Source: Lactuca virosa
Lineage: Eukaryota; Streptophyta; Magnoliopsida; Asterales; Asteraceae
Length of the DNA stretch: 64,000 nucleotides
Direction: 5' to 3'
NCBI GenBank assembly: GCA_928212115.1
Contig: CAKMRJ010003334.1
Span: forward strand, 2,468,823 to 2,532,822
Both the position numbers and the translations under genes were made by a program. Under the pieces are notes generated by a model. It was not told where the DNA came from. It searched no databases and worked only from the letters and a program-made list of their open reading frames with translations. Shown here in pieces: positions 45,261 to 56,820 of the stretch. Position 1 is the first letter of the stretch; every line of letters begins with the position of its first letter.

Positions 45261-45835
45261 ACTCGGCGAGTATGAGCTGTCCATTCGCCGAGTTGAGGCG
45301 ATATTTCGTGATTTTGCTCAGACCCCGTTTCAACACGGCGAGTTGGTGTCCCAACTCGGCATGTTGCTATTTATTACCGGAAATATAAAGATTTTTAAAC
45401 TCAGTTAAATGAGGGTTTTAACCCTAAAAGGAAAAAAAAAACATCAGTTTTTCACCCATCGCACCCAAGGCTCGCCGAGTTTCCTCTCAAGTGCAACAAT
45501 CTTTCTATTCAACCCGATTCTACTTGATTTTCCCCAAGAAAGGTAAGATTTATACTCCTTAAACATGTTAAAGTTAAGTTTTTCATGAGTTTGGTGTTTG
45601 ATTTGGATGAAAAAACCCGACTTTTGAACTTGGCATAAGTTCTAGGGTTTTAATTTTGGTCAAATTAGGTTGTTCAAACTGGTTTTTCTTGTGATTAAAT
45701 GCATGTTATACTATCCTAAACAAACCCCTGAAGTGATTTTAAGTTGGTTTGGTCATATCAGTTTGATTCAGAACAGATTGCTCGACATGTTCATCGAACT
45801 CACCGAGTTGTTCATACAACTCGATGAGTTGGTTG
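45261..45835. promoter_or_regulatory. ACTCGNCGAGT palindrome pairs upstream of the ATHILA ORF
   Basis: Pairs begin at 45261/45283 (22 bp), 45333/45354 (21 bp) and 45798/45819 (21 bp). The last is about 80 bp before the ORF start. Further pairs in this element lie at 43498/43520, 47604/47625 and 48479/48501. Confidence 0.65.
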
Positions 45836-45900
45836 TTCAGATTGCCCAGTTTTACTTAAAAGTTTATTTTTGACTTCCTTTTGGTATTTGTTTGTCTCCT

Positions 45901-47196
45901 ATGTTATTTGTTGTGCATAAAAAAATGAGAAGAGGTGGTAGAGGACCACAAATTCCTAGAGACCAAGAGGACTTTCCTTGGTATAATTTTCCACAAGTTG
46001 TTTCACAAGGAACTATGGCCCAATGGAGAAGCAAACCAGAGAAGTTGAAAAGAAAAGAGTTCTACATTGCAAACGAGTTGAACTGGACATGGCTAGAGGA
46101 AGTTGGATTCGTGGAAGCAATGAACCCATACCTAACAAAAGTGTTTGTGAACGATGGGGTACGGGTTACGTGCACTGCTTGGAGAAGATTATTTCAAATA
46201 CAAGAATCACTTTACAAAGAGCTGTGCCTGGAATTTTATGCCACAGTTCAATTCCAGGGTGGTGATGATTATTTTGATACTCACAGTTTGACTTTTTGTT
46301 TGGGAGGAGAATATAGAGAGTGCAGTATTGTTGAACTAGCTTGGAGAATGGATTTGTATAATAGATCAGAGGTGATGAGTGAGGCGTTTGGGTTATTTCT
46401 AGATTATTTTCATAGAGTACTTCCAGATGGGGTTAATGTATCAAATTGGTGGACTATAATCACCAATGGGGTGTATATTCCATCGGCGTCACAAGAGGGT
46501 AGTATCCAGTCACCGATCCACAGGCTCATCCACAGATTCATCTCATGTTCCATTAACATGAGGAAAGACGATGACAAGGTTCCAAGCCTTTATCTATTTT
46601 TCATGTGGAGTATTATAACACCAAACACCTTTTGCAACATACCTTACTGCTTGGCAAAGTATTTGGCGGAGGGAGGAGTCAATGATAGGAAGACATCGCG
46701 GATTTGTGGGGGCATGGTTATGACAAAATTAGTAATGTCATACGAGATTTTTCAAAATAGGGTCGGGAATTTTCTCACCATGATGCAAACAAGACCATTT
46801 AACACTCTTCTCTACAAGAAAACTAGAATTGTGGAAGACAATGGTGGAGGAAATTTTTCTATCCCTAATGATGACGAGGTAGAGGTGCCAGAGGGAACGG
46901 AAAGAAGAGTTTGGCCTCGACCCGAACATGTACACGAGGACCCGCCGATGATTCCTGTTGAGGATGAGTTGCCCATGGACCCTTACAACTTGACAATGAG
47001 GGAATTTCAAAATAATGTGGTCTGTGGTGTAAATCACCTCAATACGACCTTGGAGTTTATGACGAGTCAAATGCATATGCAACGTCCCGATTCTTTTCTT
47101 GACTATTCGTATATTCCAAGTTGGGGGGACCTTTGGAGAGAAAGGCAAGGTGGAGCCGGTGGAAGTAGAGTCGGAGAAGAAGAAGACGATGATTGA
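45901..47196 (+). CDS. ATHILA ORF-1-like protein of unknown function
   Basis: Intact 431-codon frame from ATG 45901 (an in-frame non-ATG extension and a second ATG at 45925, MRRGGRG, are alternatives). The conserved centre (LYKELCLEFYATVQF, then SLTFCLGGEYRECSIVELAW) matches the ATHILA ORF-1 family of plant retrotransposons, as I recall it. A basic N-terminus and an acidic C-terminal tail of Glu/Asp are visible. No transmembrane segment is obvious, so an envelope role is not supported by this sequence. It is the only undamaged frame in the element and lies between gag-protease and the polypurine region, the position an extra ORF takes in Athila elements. Confidence 0.7.
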   Translation: MLFVVHKKMRRGGRGPQIPRDQEDFPWYNFPQVVSQGTMAQWRSKPEKLKRKEFYIANELNWTWLEEVGFVEAMNPYLTKVFVNDGVRVTCTAWRRLFQIQESLYKELCLEFYATVQFQGGDDYFDTHSLTFCLGGEYRECSIVELAWRMDLYNRSEVMSEAFGLFLDYFHRVLPDGVNVSNWWTIITNGVYIPSASQEGSIQSPIHRLIHRFISCSINMRKDDDKVPSLYLFFMWSIITPNTFCNIPYCLAKYLAEGGVNDRKTSRICGGMVMTKLVMSYEIFQNRVGNFLTMMQTRPFNTLLYKKTRIVEDNGGGNFSIPNDDEVEVPEGTERRVWPRPEHVHEDPPMIPVEDELPMDPYNLTMREFQNNVVCGVNHLNTTLEFMTSQMHMQRPDSFLDYSYIPSWGDLWRERQGGAGGSRVGEEEDDD

Positions 47197-47669
47197 TTAT
47201 CCTTTTTCATCTTATTTATGTTTGAGTGGTTGAGACAATTTTATTTGGTTTGTGTTTTTATTTGTTTTGGTTTGTTTGTCTTTAAAAACTTACAGTAATT
47301 AGGATAATTTAGGAACTTTAAATTTAATAGTTGTTTTTCCTTTTTATTATGTAGTTTTGTGTTTTTGATCTTGCAGAATTTAGGGTGAGAGTTGAACAAA
47401 TAGTTAAAGCGTGAGGGAATTAAAGTGAGGGGTCGAATCGTTAACGAGAAAATTAGAAGACTTTGCGCGATATTTTGAGTCTGATGTTTAAAAAGAGTCA
47501 TATTACTGAAGAATATAAAGAGGTGTATTACACTAATACTCTCTTTGACAAAAAGAAATCGGATTTGAAGCAGAAAGAAGAAATTTCACGATCAAAGCCT
47601 TCAACTCGTCGAGGTCATAACATAACTCGGTGAGTTCCAAAGGAAATATGTGATTTCTATCTAAGTTAC

Positions 47670-47920
47670 TGTTAGATAAGGTGTCTAAGTCCATAACTAT
47701 ATTTGCTATGTACCTGACCCGACCCGACATGGTCCATTTGGGTTGCACTTCACCGGAACAATTTGTATGGATAGTCTTTTGAGAATAGTATATTTATGAT
47801 ATATTAATATATTATAAGTTATAATATATTAATATGAAATCATATTATTTAATTAGTATCGATCAAGAATTAATTTGGAATTAATTTAGTGATAAAAAAG
47901 AAACTAATTAAATATGGACT

Positions 47921-47983
<63 letters not shown>

Positions 47984-48467
47984 GGCCAATGTTCATTTAG
48001 GATGGGCTAAGCTTGCATGGAAGTCCATGGAGCTTTTAACCCATGGATCCTATGGAAATGAAAGGTCATGGGTATTAGGGTTTACATTGATGTAACCCTA
48101 ATCCACCATACTATATAAAGAGGTCTTTGGCACTTGAAATTTGCACTAGTGTGTGAGATAACAAGGGTGGGCCGATTTCAAGAGTGCATCATATTTTCTC
48201 AAAGTCTTCCAAGTTGTTTTGGTGATTTGTGATTCCACTTGAGGCATTCACATTATTGATGATAGGCTCTTAAAGCTCCAAGCAATCAACCACAAGAAAA
48301 GGTATGTCATCCTACTAGTTTTTATATTACATGTACCCCAATCACATGTTAGTTAGGATGAAACCTTGGAAAAACAAAGTTTGCATGTATAATAGAGAAA
48401 ATATAGATCCAAGGTTTCTAGGGTTGCATGCACACCATAGGAGTGTTATAATGCTCAAAACCCATCA
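47670..48467 (+). mobile_element. Solo Ty1/copia LTR
   Basis: Begins TGTTAGATAAGGTGTCTAAG and ends CTCAAAACCCATCA, the same termini (in + orientation) as the copia LTRs at 49383 and 55750. Flanks GTTAC (47665-47669) and GTTAT (48468-48472) are a TSD differing by one C/T change. A TATA box (CTATATAAAG at about 48111) and a (TA)n tract at 47923-47979 lie inside. No internal region follows, so it arose by LTR-LTR recombination. Confidence 0.88.
47923..47979. repeat. (TA)n microsatellite in solo LTR
   Basis: Pure TA tract within the copia LTR, absent from the related LTRs at 49383 and 55750. Confidence 0.95.
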
Positions 48468-49382
48468 GTTATGACCCAACACGACGAGTTCTCCATAGCA
48501 ACTCGGCGTGTTGCTGTTCAGTCAAATTTTTTTCAATTCATTGATTTGATTCCATTCAAGGCGGACATTGTCCATATTTTTGAAGTCCAATTTCAAGGCT
48601 TTCTACGAAGTTTTTTCCACTACATAAGGAGTTGTACAACACGATACATTTGACACCCAAGCCATGGATGAGCTGTTCCCATGCCAAAGTCAGCTGAATT
48701 AGGAGCTCAAAAGAAAAAAAATCAACCTCGCAACTTCTATCCCAGGGGAGTTTGTTCCACTTCTCTCTTTACTTTTATGTTCTTTATTATGCATAACATG
48801 CAATGGGGACATTGCATAAATTAACTGTGGGGTAGGAGGTTGGTTACATTAGTTACATTAGAATCTTAGGTATAACTTTTTTTTAAAAAAATTTGCATAA
48901 AAATTGCTAGGATTAATTCAGAAAATTTTGGTAAAAGCAATTAGGATTCCTTGCTAGTATTGTGTTTGATGATTCTTTGAGGACCTAAATGTTTAGTTGA
49001 GCCAATATACGTTATAGTGCATTTGTGACCCCCTTTATTCTAGTGAAATCATGGAACAAAAACACAACCTCACTTAGTTTGATGGGCACAACATGTTTAG
49101 CATCGTGTACTTGAAATGTATCCAGGAAAGCTTTAGTAGTCATTGCACATAAGACTAATGCCTTTAATCAATAAAGGATGAAGTTAAAACCCCATGCGTA
49201 AGCATATGTTTTTCTAGGTTTTTAGCTTGAGTGAAAAAAAGTGCGATTGAAAAAAAAAGAGTGCTAAAATGTTGAAAGAATCTACAAGTATGAAGACATG
49301 AAGAAAAGCTACAAAGTATCAAACATTCGAAGCAAATGTTGTATTTTTATTTTATTTGTAATTTTCTTTTCTAGGTTATTTT
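48468..49382. other. Athila internal non-coding region
   Basis: Lies between the solo LTR and the copia element. It holds one palindrome pair (48479/48501) and a TGTGGGG tract near 48828 similar to the polypurine motif. No gene is supported. Confidence 0.5.
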
Positions 49383-50172
49383 TGATGGGTTTTGAGAAAA
49401 GAACATTCCTATGTGCACTAGCAAAACCCTAAAGCTTTGGATCTAGGTTTCTCTATTGTACATGCAAATTTATCCAAAGCTTGTAAACCCTAAACTAGCA
49501 TACAACAAAACTATTGAATATCAAATAAACAAGTTAAATGAATACCTTGATTGTTGATTGTAGATCTTGAAGCTTTGAGAACCTTAGTACCCCAAATGTT
49601 GTGCCTCTAATGAATCACAAACACCAAAAGCAATTGGATGAAGCAAGAGAGAGAGAGAGAGGACAGGGAAAAATCGGCTTCAAGACTTCTAGGGTTCAAG
49701 TGTAGCCGAATTCTCATGCCCTAGGGGTCCTTATATAGGTGTGGAAATTAGGGTTTCAGTCTTTATCATTATCTGGTTACTTAGCCACCAAGCAGTCCAA
49801 GGATAATTCTAGAACCCTTCCTTTGGACGAATTCCTAAGGCCTTATCCTTAGAATTCGTCCAACCTATACTTTAGGGTTTCCTTACCCTACTTTGCAACT
49901 ATTACATAATTACAAGTTCAGTCCCCTTAATTCAATTAACCTCTTTTGACCACAAAATTAATTCTTAATTAATTCTTGACCAATGTTAATTAAATAAATA
50001 TGATTTCTCTTTTAATATATTATTCTTATAATATATTAATAAACCATAATCACCTCTTTCTATATTATTCATCCAGTCAAGTTGCTTTGGTGAAGGCAAC
50101 CCAAAAGGACCATGCTACACCCGAGTCAAGTACATACCAAATATAGTTATGGAATTAGACACTAATCCAATA
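49383..50172 (-). repeat. copia 3' LTR, 790 bp
   Basis: Left copy. Its outer CA/TG edge is intact. The inner edge reads CCAATA instead of CCAACA (one substitution). The polypurine tract AGTGGGAGAC (minus strand, 50173-50182) adjoins it. Confidence 0.9.
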
Positions 50173-50182
50173 GTCTCCCACT

Positions 50183-51021
50183 TGGATAAGTCTAATAACT
50201 ATAAATGCAAGTACGACTTCAGGATCCGATTAGCAATCGTAGCTATCAAAAGCCGTTGTCGAACTCTGACTCGTCCTTTAGACAAGGGATCGTATAATCC
50301 TCCGTTCTAGATATCGTGTGGACAATTACATGGAACATAGTCATACTCATTGTCCAACAGTTCATTTCTCAATCTCTGATTCGTCTGACATAGAACTTAA
50401 TTGAACACATCAATTCAGTCCTGACCGGGCCCGACACATAAGTCAAACCAAATCATCGAGGGGCCCATATATCGCTTTTACCCTCTTAGGATAAAAGGAA
50501 CAGATAAACTTCGACTTATATGTATTTACTATTCACTCATCAAATCATACACAACAATGCGTTTTATAACATCAAGTTACTGATGCGTTTACACATTATC
50601 AATGCACATCCAACTTGCAAACAATAAACCATATATCTAGGTTTAAAGACTATATGATATTATCGTCTTGCGATCACTCGTGATAAATTCCATGAAGCGA
50701 TACCAGCAAGCGTAGGTTTAATCCACTACTCAAATCTTAGTTCATAAGCACTCATGAACGTTGTAGCAAACTTTTGCTATGTCTAATACACTTTAGACAG
50801 TCTACAAACCAATTCATGACAGTCTTCTTTCATACCTACTTCCAAAGTATGAGCGACTGTGGACTGTTCGAATAATCTTATTATTCCGGAAGTCAAAACA
50901 TGCAAAGTGAAACAATAGGTAAATAATTAACACAAGACGGTAACTTTACTTATAAATAATACACCTTTATTTAATCATAAAATGTTAATTACAATTTATC
51001 TATTACATGTTTCGAAGTTAT
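50183..51021. other. copia 3' non-coding region
   Basis: Untranslated sequence between the RNase H stop and the polypurine tract. No gene is seen. Confidence 0.6.
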
Positions 51022-53899
51022 CTAATCTAAACTAATATCGTCCTTCAGCCCAATGCTCCTAGCGTGCTGCAAGTGCTTAACCCTGCTCAGTCCCTTCGTA
51101 AGGGGATCTACTGGGTTATCCTCTGACGATACCCTCTTCACTACGAGGAGTCCTTCTTCTACCCGATGTCTAATAAAGTGATATTTGCTGTCGATATGTC
51201 GAGATCTGCCATGATCCCTCGGTTCTTTGGTCAAGGCAACCGCTCATTCATTATCGCAGAAAATCTCTATAGGCTCCTCTATGGCTGGCACAACTCCAAG
51301 GTCTCCAATGAAGTTCTTCAACCATATTGCCTCCTTTGACGCTTCGCTCGCTGCTATGTACTCTGATTCGCACGTTGAATCAGCTACGGTCTACTGCTTG
51401 GAACTTTTCCAAGTTACTGCTCCTCCATTTAGGGTAATGATTCAGCCTGACTGAGATCGATAATTATCTCGGTCTGTCTGAAAACTGGCGTCACTATACC
51501 CTCGCACCAATTCATCACTCCCACCGAGTACTAGAAACCATTCCTTGGTCCTCCAAAGGTACTTAAGAATATTCTTGACTGTGGTCCAATGTGCTCTGCC
51601 AGGGTTCCCTTGATATCTGCTGACCATGCTCAATGTGAAAGCCACATCAGGGCGAGTATAAGTCATAACATACATGATTGCACCAACTATGGAAGCGTTA
51701 GGTATTCGGCTCATCTCTGCTATCTCGGTCTCTGTACTCGGGCTCTGAGTCTTACTCAGTTTGGCGTAGCTTTGGATTGGTAACTCCCCTTTCTTAGAAT
51801 TCTCTATACTAAAACGCTTTAGTACTTTATCCAAGAAGTATTCTGACCAAGTCCTATTAGTCTTTTACTCCTGTTTCTCACTATCCTTACTCCTAAAATA
51901 TAGGCAGCCTCTCTGAGGTCCTTCATAGCGAAACACTTCCCAAGCCAGGATTTAACTTCCTGCAGGGTCAGGATATCGTTTCCTATAAGTAGTATGTCAT
52001 CGAAATACAACACGAGGAAGCTAACTATACTCCCACTGGCTTTGACATATACACATGACTCATCCTCGCTTCGTAGAAAACAAAACTCTTTGACTTTCTC
52101 ATCGAAACAAAGATTCCATCTGCGAGATGCTTGTTTCAATCCATAAATGGATTTTTCAAGCTTACACACTCTATTAGGATGCTTCACATCGACAAAACCC
52201 TCTGGCTGACTCATGTAAACATCCTCAGCCAACTTCCCATTAAGGAAAGCGGTTTTGACATCCATTTTCCATATTTCATAGTCATGAAATGCAACAATGG
52301 CTAGCATCACCCTAATAGACTTTATCTTCGCAACTAGTGAGAAGGTCTCATCATAGTCAACTCCTGGAGTTTGAGTAAAGCCCTTCGCAACCAATCGCGC
52401 CTTATAAGTGTGTACCTTCCCATCCATGTCGGTCTTCTTCTTGAAGATCCATTTGCACCCGACTATCTTACGACCTGAAACATTGTCAACCAAATCCCAA
52501 ACTTGGTTATCATACATGGACTGAATCTCGCTGTCCATAGCGTCTTTCCATTTTGCAGACTCCGGGCCTGCCATGGCTTCCTTGTAGCTGTTAGGTTCAT
52601 CCAAATTTATTAGTGTACTGTCACTAATAAACGTATCACCCTCACTTGTTATATGAAAACCATATAACACAGGCGGAACACTAACTATACTGGAACGTAT
52701 AAGAGGTAAGGACTCGTCAATCGGTTCAACAGGAGTTTCCTCCTCAGGTTGAGCGCCAGTGTTAGAGGTTCCTTCATCGTTCGATTCTTGAAGCTCTTCA
52801 AGATCAATTTGCCTCCCACTGTCTCCTTGGCTTATGAGTTCTCGCTCTCGGAAAACCCCTCTCCTCGCAACGAAAACAACATTGTCAATCGGCCTATAAA
52901 AGAGATATCCAAAGGACTTCTACGGGTACCCGATGAAAATACATCGCTCACTACGAGGTTCGAGCTTGTCGTGAGTCTCTCGTCTTACGAAAGCCTCGTA
53001 ACCCCAAACCTTGATATGTGCCAATGAGGGAGCTTTCCATGTCCACATCTCGTGAGGTGTTTTGGCAACCTTCTTTGTAGGGACTAGGTTAAGGATATGT
53101 GCGACAGTCTCTAAGGCATACCCCCAGAATGAGATAGGTAGTGAAGCACGAATCATTATGGAACGAACCATGTCTAGCAAGGTTTGATTACGCCTCTCAG
53201 CTACACCATTCAATTGTGGTGTCCTAGGTGGCGTCAATTGCGAAACGATTCCGCATTCCTTGAGGTAGTCGTAGAATTCAAGACCAAGGTACTCTCCACC
53301 TCGATCGGATCGAACATCTTGATTTTCCTGCCCAACTGATTCTCCACTTCCTGCTTAAACTCTTTGAACTTTTCAAAGGTTTCTGACTTGTGTTTGATTA
53401 AGTAGATATAGCCATATCTGCTATAATCATCAGTGAAAGTCACATAGAAGCGGATTGCATCCCTTGTGGTGGATCTAAAGGGCCCACACACACCTGTGTG
53501 TATGAGATCCAATAAATCCTCACCCCTTTCACAAGAACCAATGAAGGGTGACTTAGTCATCTTTCCAAGTAAACAAGACTCGCACACGTCATCGTCCCTA
53601 AGGTCGAATGACTCCAACACTCCATCCTTTTGGAGTTGGGCTATGCGTTTCTTGTTAACATGTCCAAGACGACAATGCCACAAGCATGCTTTATCTAAAT
53701 CATTGGAAGAATCGATATACAACACATCATTTCCCAAATTGTCTACAACCATCACAGTTTCATATATTCTATTACAATGCAATGCTTGAAAATAGAAAAC
53801 ACCATTAAGAAAATCATTAATAGAACCTTTTTCATTATTAAACGAAAATCTAAATCCTTGTTTATATAAACCATGAAAATAAATGATGTTTCTAGCCAT
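51022..53899 (-). pseudogene. copia pol: integrase, RT, RNase H, broken
   Basis: From 53899 downward: GAG-pre-integrase (CLWHCRLGHVNKKR, CESCLLGKM), integrase core (DDYSRYGYIYLI), frame change near 53235 (TPPRTPQLNGVAERRNQTLL), stop(s) between 52919 and 52671, RT (NQVWDLV, GCKWIFKKK, YKARLVAKGFTQ, MDVKTAFLNG, SIYGLKQASRRW, YFDD in place of the usual YVDD), frame change near 51830, RNase H and a C-terminal NPVDPLTKGLSR motif, with the stop at 51022. The TAA separating it from gag is in the same frame as the ATG at 53899. Confidence 0.92.
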
Positions 53900-55055
53900 T
53901 TATGGTGAATAGCAACAATTATTCAAATCTAGTCCTAATCCACTACTAACCACTAAAGAGTAAACTCCAATCTTGGTGACAGGCGATGATCTTCTATTCC
54001 CCATGATCAAGTTTATCTTCCCATGCTCCACATCTCTATTTCTTCTTCGGCCCTGCAAATCAGAACAAATGTAAAAACCACATCCTGTATCAAGAACCCA
54101 AGAAATAGCATGCACTGAATTATTAGATTGAATAGTATAAATACCTGCGTAGGATGGTTTTATCTTTCCATCCTTGATGTCCTGCAGATGCTTCAGGCAG
54201 CTTCGTTTCCAATGCCCTTTGTCATGGCAGTGATAGCACTCTGCATCCTTTGGGTTGGAGTAGGGTGCAGTGGTACCAGCCTTGGTTCCGCTAGAAGAGG
54301 TGCCATCATGAGACTTTCCCTTGTGGTGGCTCTTAGAAGGATCCTTCCTCTTCTTACCCTTTCCATGCCTAATAGCCAAGACGGGGGCAACAGTAGCGGG
54401 AGTTGATGCAACAGATTTGTCTTTGAGGTTGCTCTCAGCAGTCCTCAACAAGCCTTGGAGCTTGCTCAAGCTGACCTCCTCCTTGTTCATGAGGTAGGTC
54501 ATTCTGAACTGGTTGAAACTGGGTGGCAAGGAGTGAAGAATGATATCAATCGCCATCTCTTCATCGAAGTTAACATTTAGCTTCAGCAGGCGGTCGACAT
54601 ATCTCTTCATTTTTTGCAGATGAGCAGTGACAGACTCTCCATCCCTCATCTTCGTTGTGATCATCGAAGTGATGATCTCGTATCTCTCCTGCATGGCACT
54701 CTGGTGGTACATGTCCAGTAAATCTCGGTGCCTCTCATAGGGATAGTAGTCCTCGTAGGACTTTTGGAGTTCTACAGTCATAGTCGCGAGCATGATGCAA
54801 TGGACTTTCGTAGCATCTCGCTCGTGGGCCTCAAAGGCAGCGATCTCCTCTGGAGTAGCAGTGTTGACATTCACCTCCTTCAGCTCCTTGTCGAGGATAT
54901 ATTCTTTGTCCTCGTAGCGGGTAACCATTCGAATATTGTGGATCCAATCTTTGAAATTGGTCCCATCGAAAATCACCCTCCCACACAATTTCATGAGTGA
55001 GAACGAGCCTGGAGAGGTTGAGCCTGAAGCGTGTTGTTGTTCGAGTTAGACATCT
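53900..55055 (-). pseudogene. copia gag and protease start, one frameshift
   Basis: The open frame 54994-53900 holds a copia gag domain (FDGTNFKDWIHNIRMV, LHSLPPSFNQF), a CX2CX4HX4C zinc knuckle (CYHCHDKGHWKRSC) and a DTGC protease motif (WVLDTGCGFYICSDL). A better start is the ATG at 55055 (MSNSNNNTLQ). It hits a TGA near 54995 because of a one-base change, so the original Gag was about 20 residues longer at the N-terminus. Confidence 0.88.
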
Positions 55056-55584
55056 GAGAAGAAAAGAGACAAAGTTTGATTAGATCGGTTTCGTGAATGG
55101 GGCCTACTAACGGTAAGACTAGCATTTATTTTATACATATATAATAATTATTCTTATAATATTATAATAGTATAGGGTGAATTTTAAACTTGTAAAATTC
55201 TAGGGTTTAGAATTTAAATATTTCAAAATTAAACTTTTAATCCAAAATTTTAAATCCCAAAACTTGAGGGCAAGTTTTGAAACATTTCAAAACTATCTAG
55301 ATCAAAATTCAAATAAACAATTAAACACTTAATTTGGTGATTATCTAATTTGTTTTTTACCTAATCCAATTTCATGCAAGATAATTGATCAAATAATTGA
55401 AATAATTAAGATTTATCAAATAAGGTAATAATTATCTAATTAGATGACAAATATCTTTTATTTTTGACAAAGATAATCATAAGGAATCAATAAAATTCGG
55501 ATTTTATTAATTAGAAACAATTATGGTAATTATCCCAAGTCAAAATAAGCAAAAATCCCGAATTTTCCTCTGTCTGACAGCCCG

Positions 55585-55660
55585 ACTAGCCGAGTCCCCT
55601 TTTGGACTCGTCGAGTTCATCTGACTCGGCGAGTTCACTTTGGGACTCGATGAGTCTGTC
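55585..55660. promoter_or_regulatory. ACTCGNCGAGT palindromes in copia leader
   Basis: Palindromes begin at 55585, 55606, 55624 and 55645 (spacings 21, 18, 21) between the primer site and gag. This is the same motif as in the gypsy and Athila LTRs although the element is unrelated. Confidence 0.7.
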
Positions 55661-55737
55661 AGGCAGAAGGCCAGAAAAACGATTTTAAGCAAAGGACAAA
55701 CACACAATGCATCAAATACAATAGAAACCAAACAAGT

Positions 55738-55748
55738 CTCTGATACCA
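55738..55748 (-). other. copia primer-binding site
   Basis: Minus strand TGGTATCAGAG one base inside the 5' LTR, complementary to initiator methionine tRNA. Confidence 0.9.
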
Positions 55749-55749
55749 C

Positions 55750-56522
55750 TGATGGGTTTTGAGCAAAAGAACATTCATATGTGCACATGCAAAACCCTAA
55801 AGCTTTGGATCTAGTTTTCTCTATTGTACATGCAAATTTATCCAAAGCTTGTAAACCCCAAACTACCATACAACAAAACTATGAATATCAAATAAACAAG
55901 TTACATGAATACCTTGATTGTTGATTATAGATCTTGAAGCTTTGAGAACCTTAGCATCCCAAATGTTGTGCCTCTAATGAATCACAAACACCAAAAGCAA
56001 TTGGATGAAGCAAGAGAGAGAGGAGAGGGAAAAATCGGCTTCAAGACTTCTAGGGTTCAAGTGTAGCCGAATTCTCATGCCCTAGGGGTCCTTATATAGG
56101 TGTGGAAATTAGGGTTTCAGTCTTTATCCTTATCTGGTTACTTAGCCACCAAGCAGTCCAAGGATAATTCTATGACCCTTCCTTTGGATGAATTCCTAAG
56201 GCCTTATCCTTAGAATTCGTCCACCCTATACTCTAGGGTTTCCTTACCCAACTTTGCAACTATCACATAATTACAAGTTCAGTCCCCTTAATTCAATTAA
56301 CCTCTTTTGAAAACAGAATTAATTCTTGACCAATGTTAATTAAATAAATATGATTTCTCTTTTAATATATTATTCTTATAATATATTAATAAACCATAAT
56401 CACCTCTTTCTCTATTATTCATCCAGTCAAGTTGCTTTGGTGAAGGCAACCCAAAAGGACCATGCTACAACCGGGTCAAGTACATACCAAATATAGTTAT
56501 GGACTTAGACACTAATCCAACA
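55750..56522 (-). repeat. copia 5' LTR, 773 bp
   Basis: Right copy, TGATGGG to CCAACA on the + strand. It differs from the left copy by scattered substitutions and short indels. Confidence 0.92.
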
Positions 56523-56787
56523 ATTTTTCCATATGTATTCTTGGGAGTTTAACCAAATATTCCTTGAGGTTAAGAAAGTTTTATGCGTATGTATTCGAAG
56601 GGATGCATAAAATGAGCGTTGTTTAAAAGAAGTGAGTGAGTATTTATGAGGATCATTAGTATTTAGGATTAGGGGGGTCCTTAGGAAAAATTTAGACACA
56701 AATGCATGCATTGCGGTCTTGGAATAATGGTTGGGTTCAATTGGGATTGTCTTATGTGGTATTAGTGTGCTAAAATTCAATTTTGCT

Positions 56788-56820
56788 TGGGGGCAAGCAA
56801 AAGTCAAGTGTGGGGTATTT
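56788..56820 (+). other. Athila polypurine region
   Basis: TTGCTTGGGGGCAAGCAAAA then TCAAGTGTGGGGTATTT immediately before TGATATGGGC. Confidence 0.75.

Larger units (their letters stand above)
49383..56522 (-). mobile_element. Ty1/copia element, near complete, reverse orientation
   Basis: 7140 bp bracketed by the duplication ATTTT (49378-49382 and 56523-56527). LTRs in element orientation start TGTTGGATTAG and end CCCATCA. The order on the minus strand is 5' LTR, iMet primer site, gag with zinc knuckle, protease, GAG-pre-integrase, integrase, RT, RNase H, polypurine tract, 3' LTR. Several stops and frameshifts make it non-functional. LTRs are very similar, so insertion is fairly recent and later than the Athila host. 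Confidence 0.93.

Noticed and set aside
51227..53789. Plus-strand frames opposite copia pol
   Set aside because: They are antisense shadows of the reverse-oriented copia reading frames.
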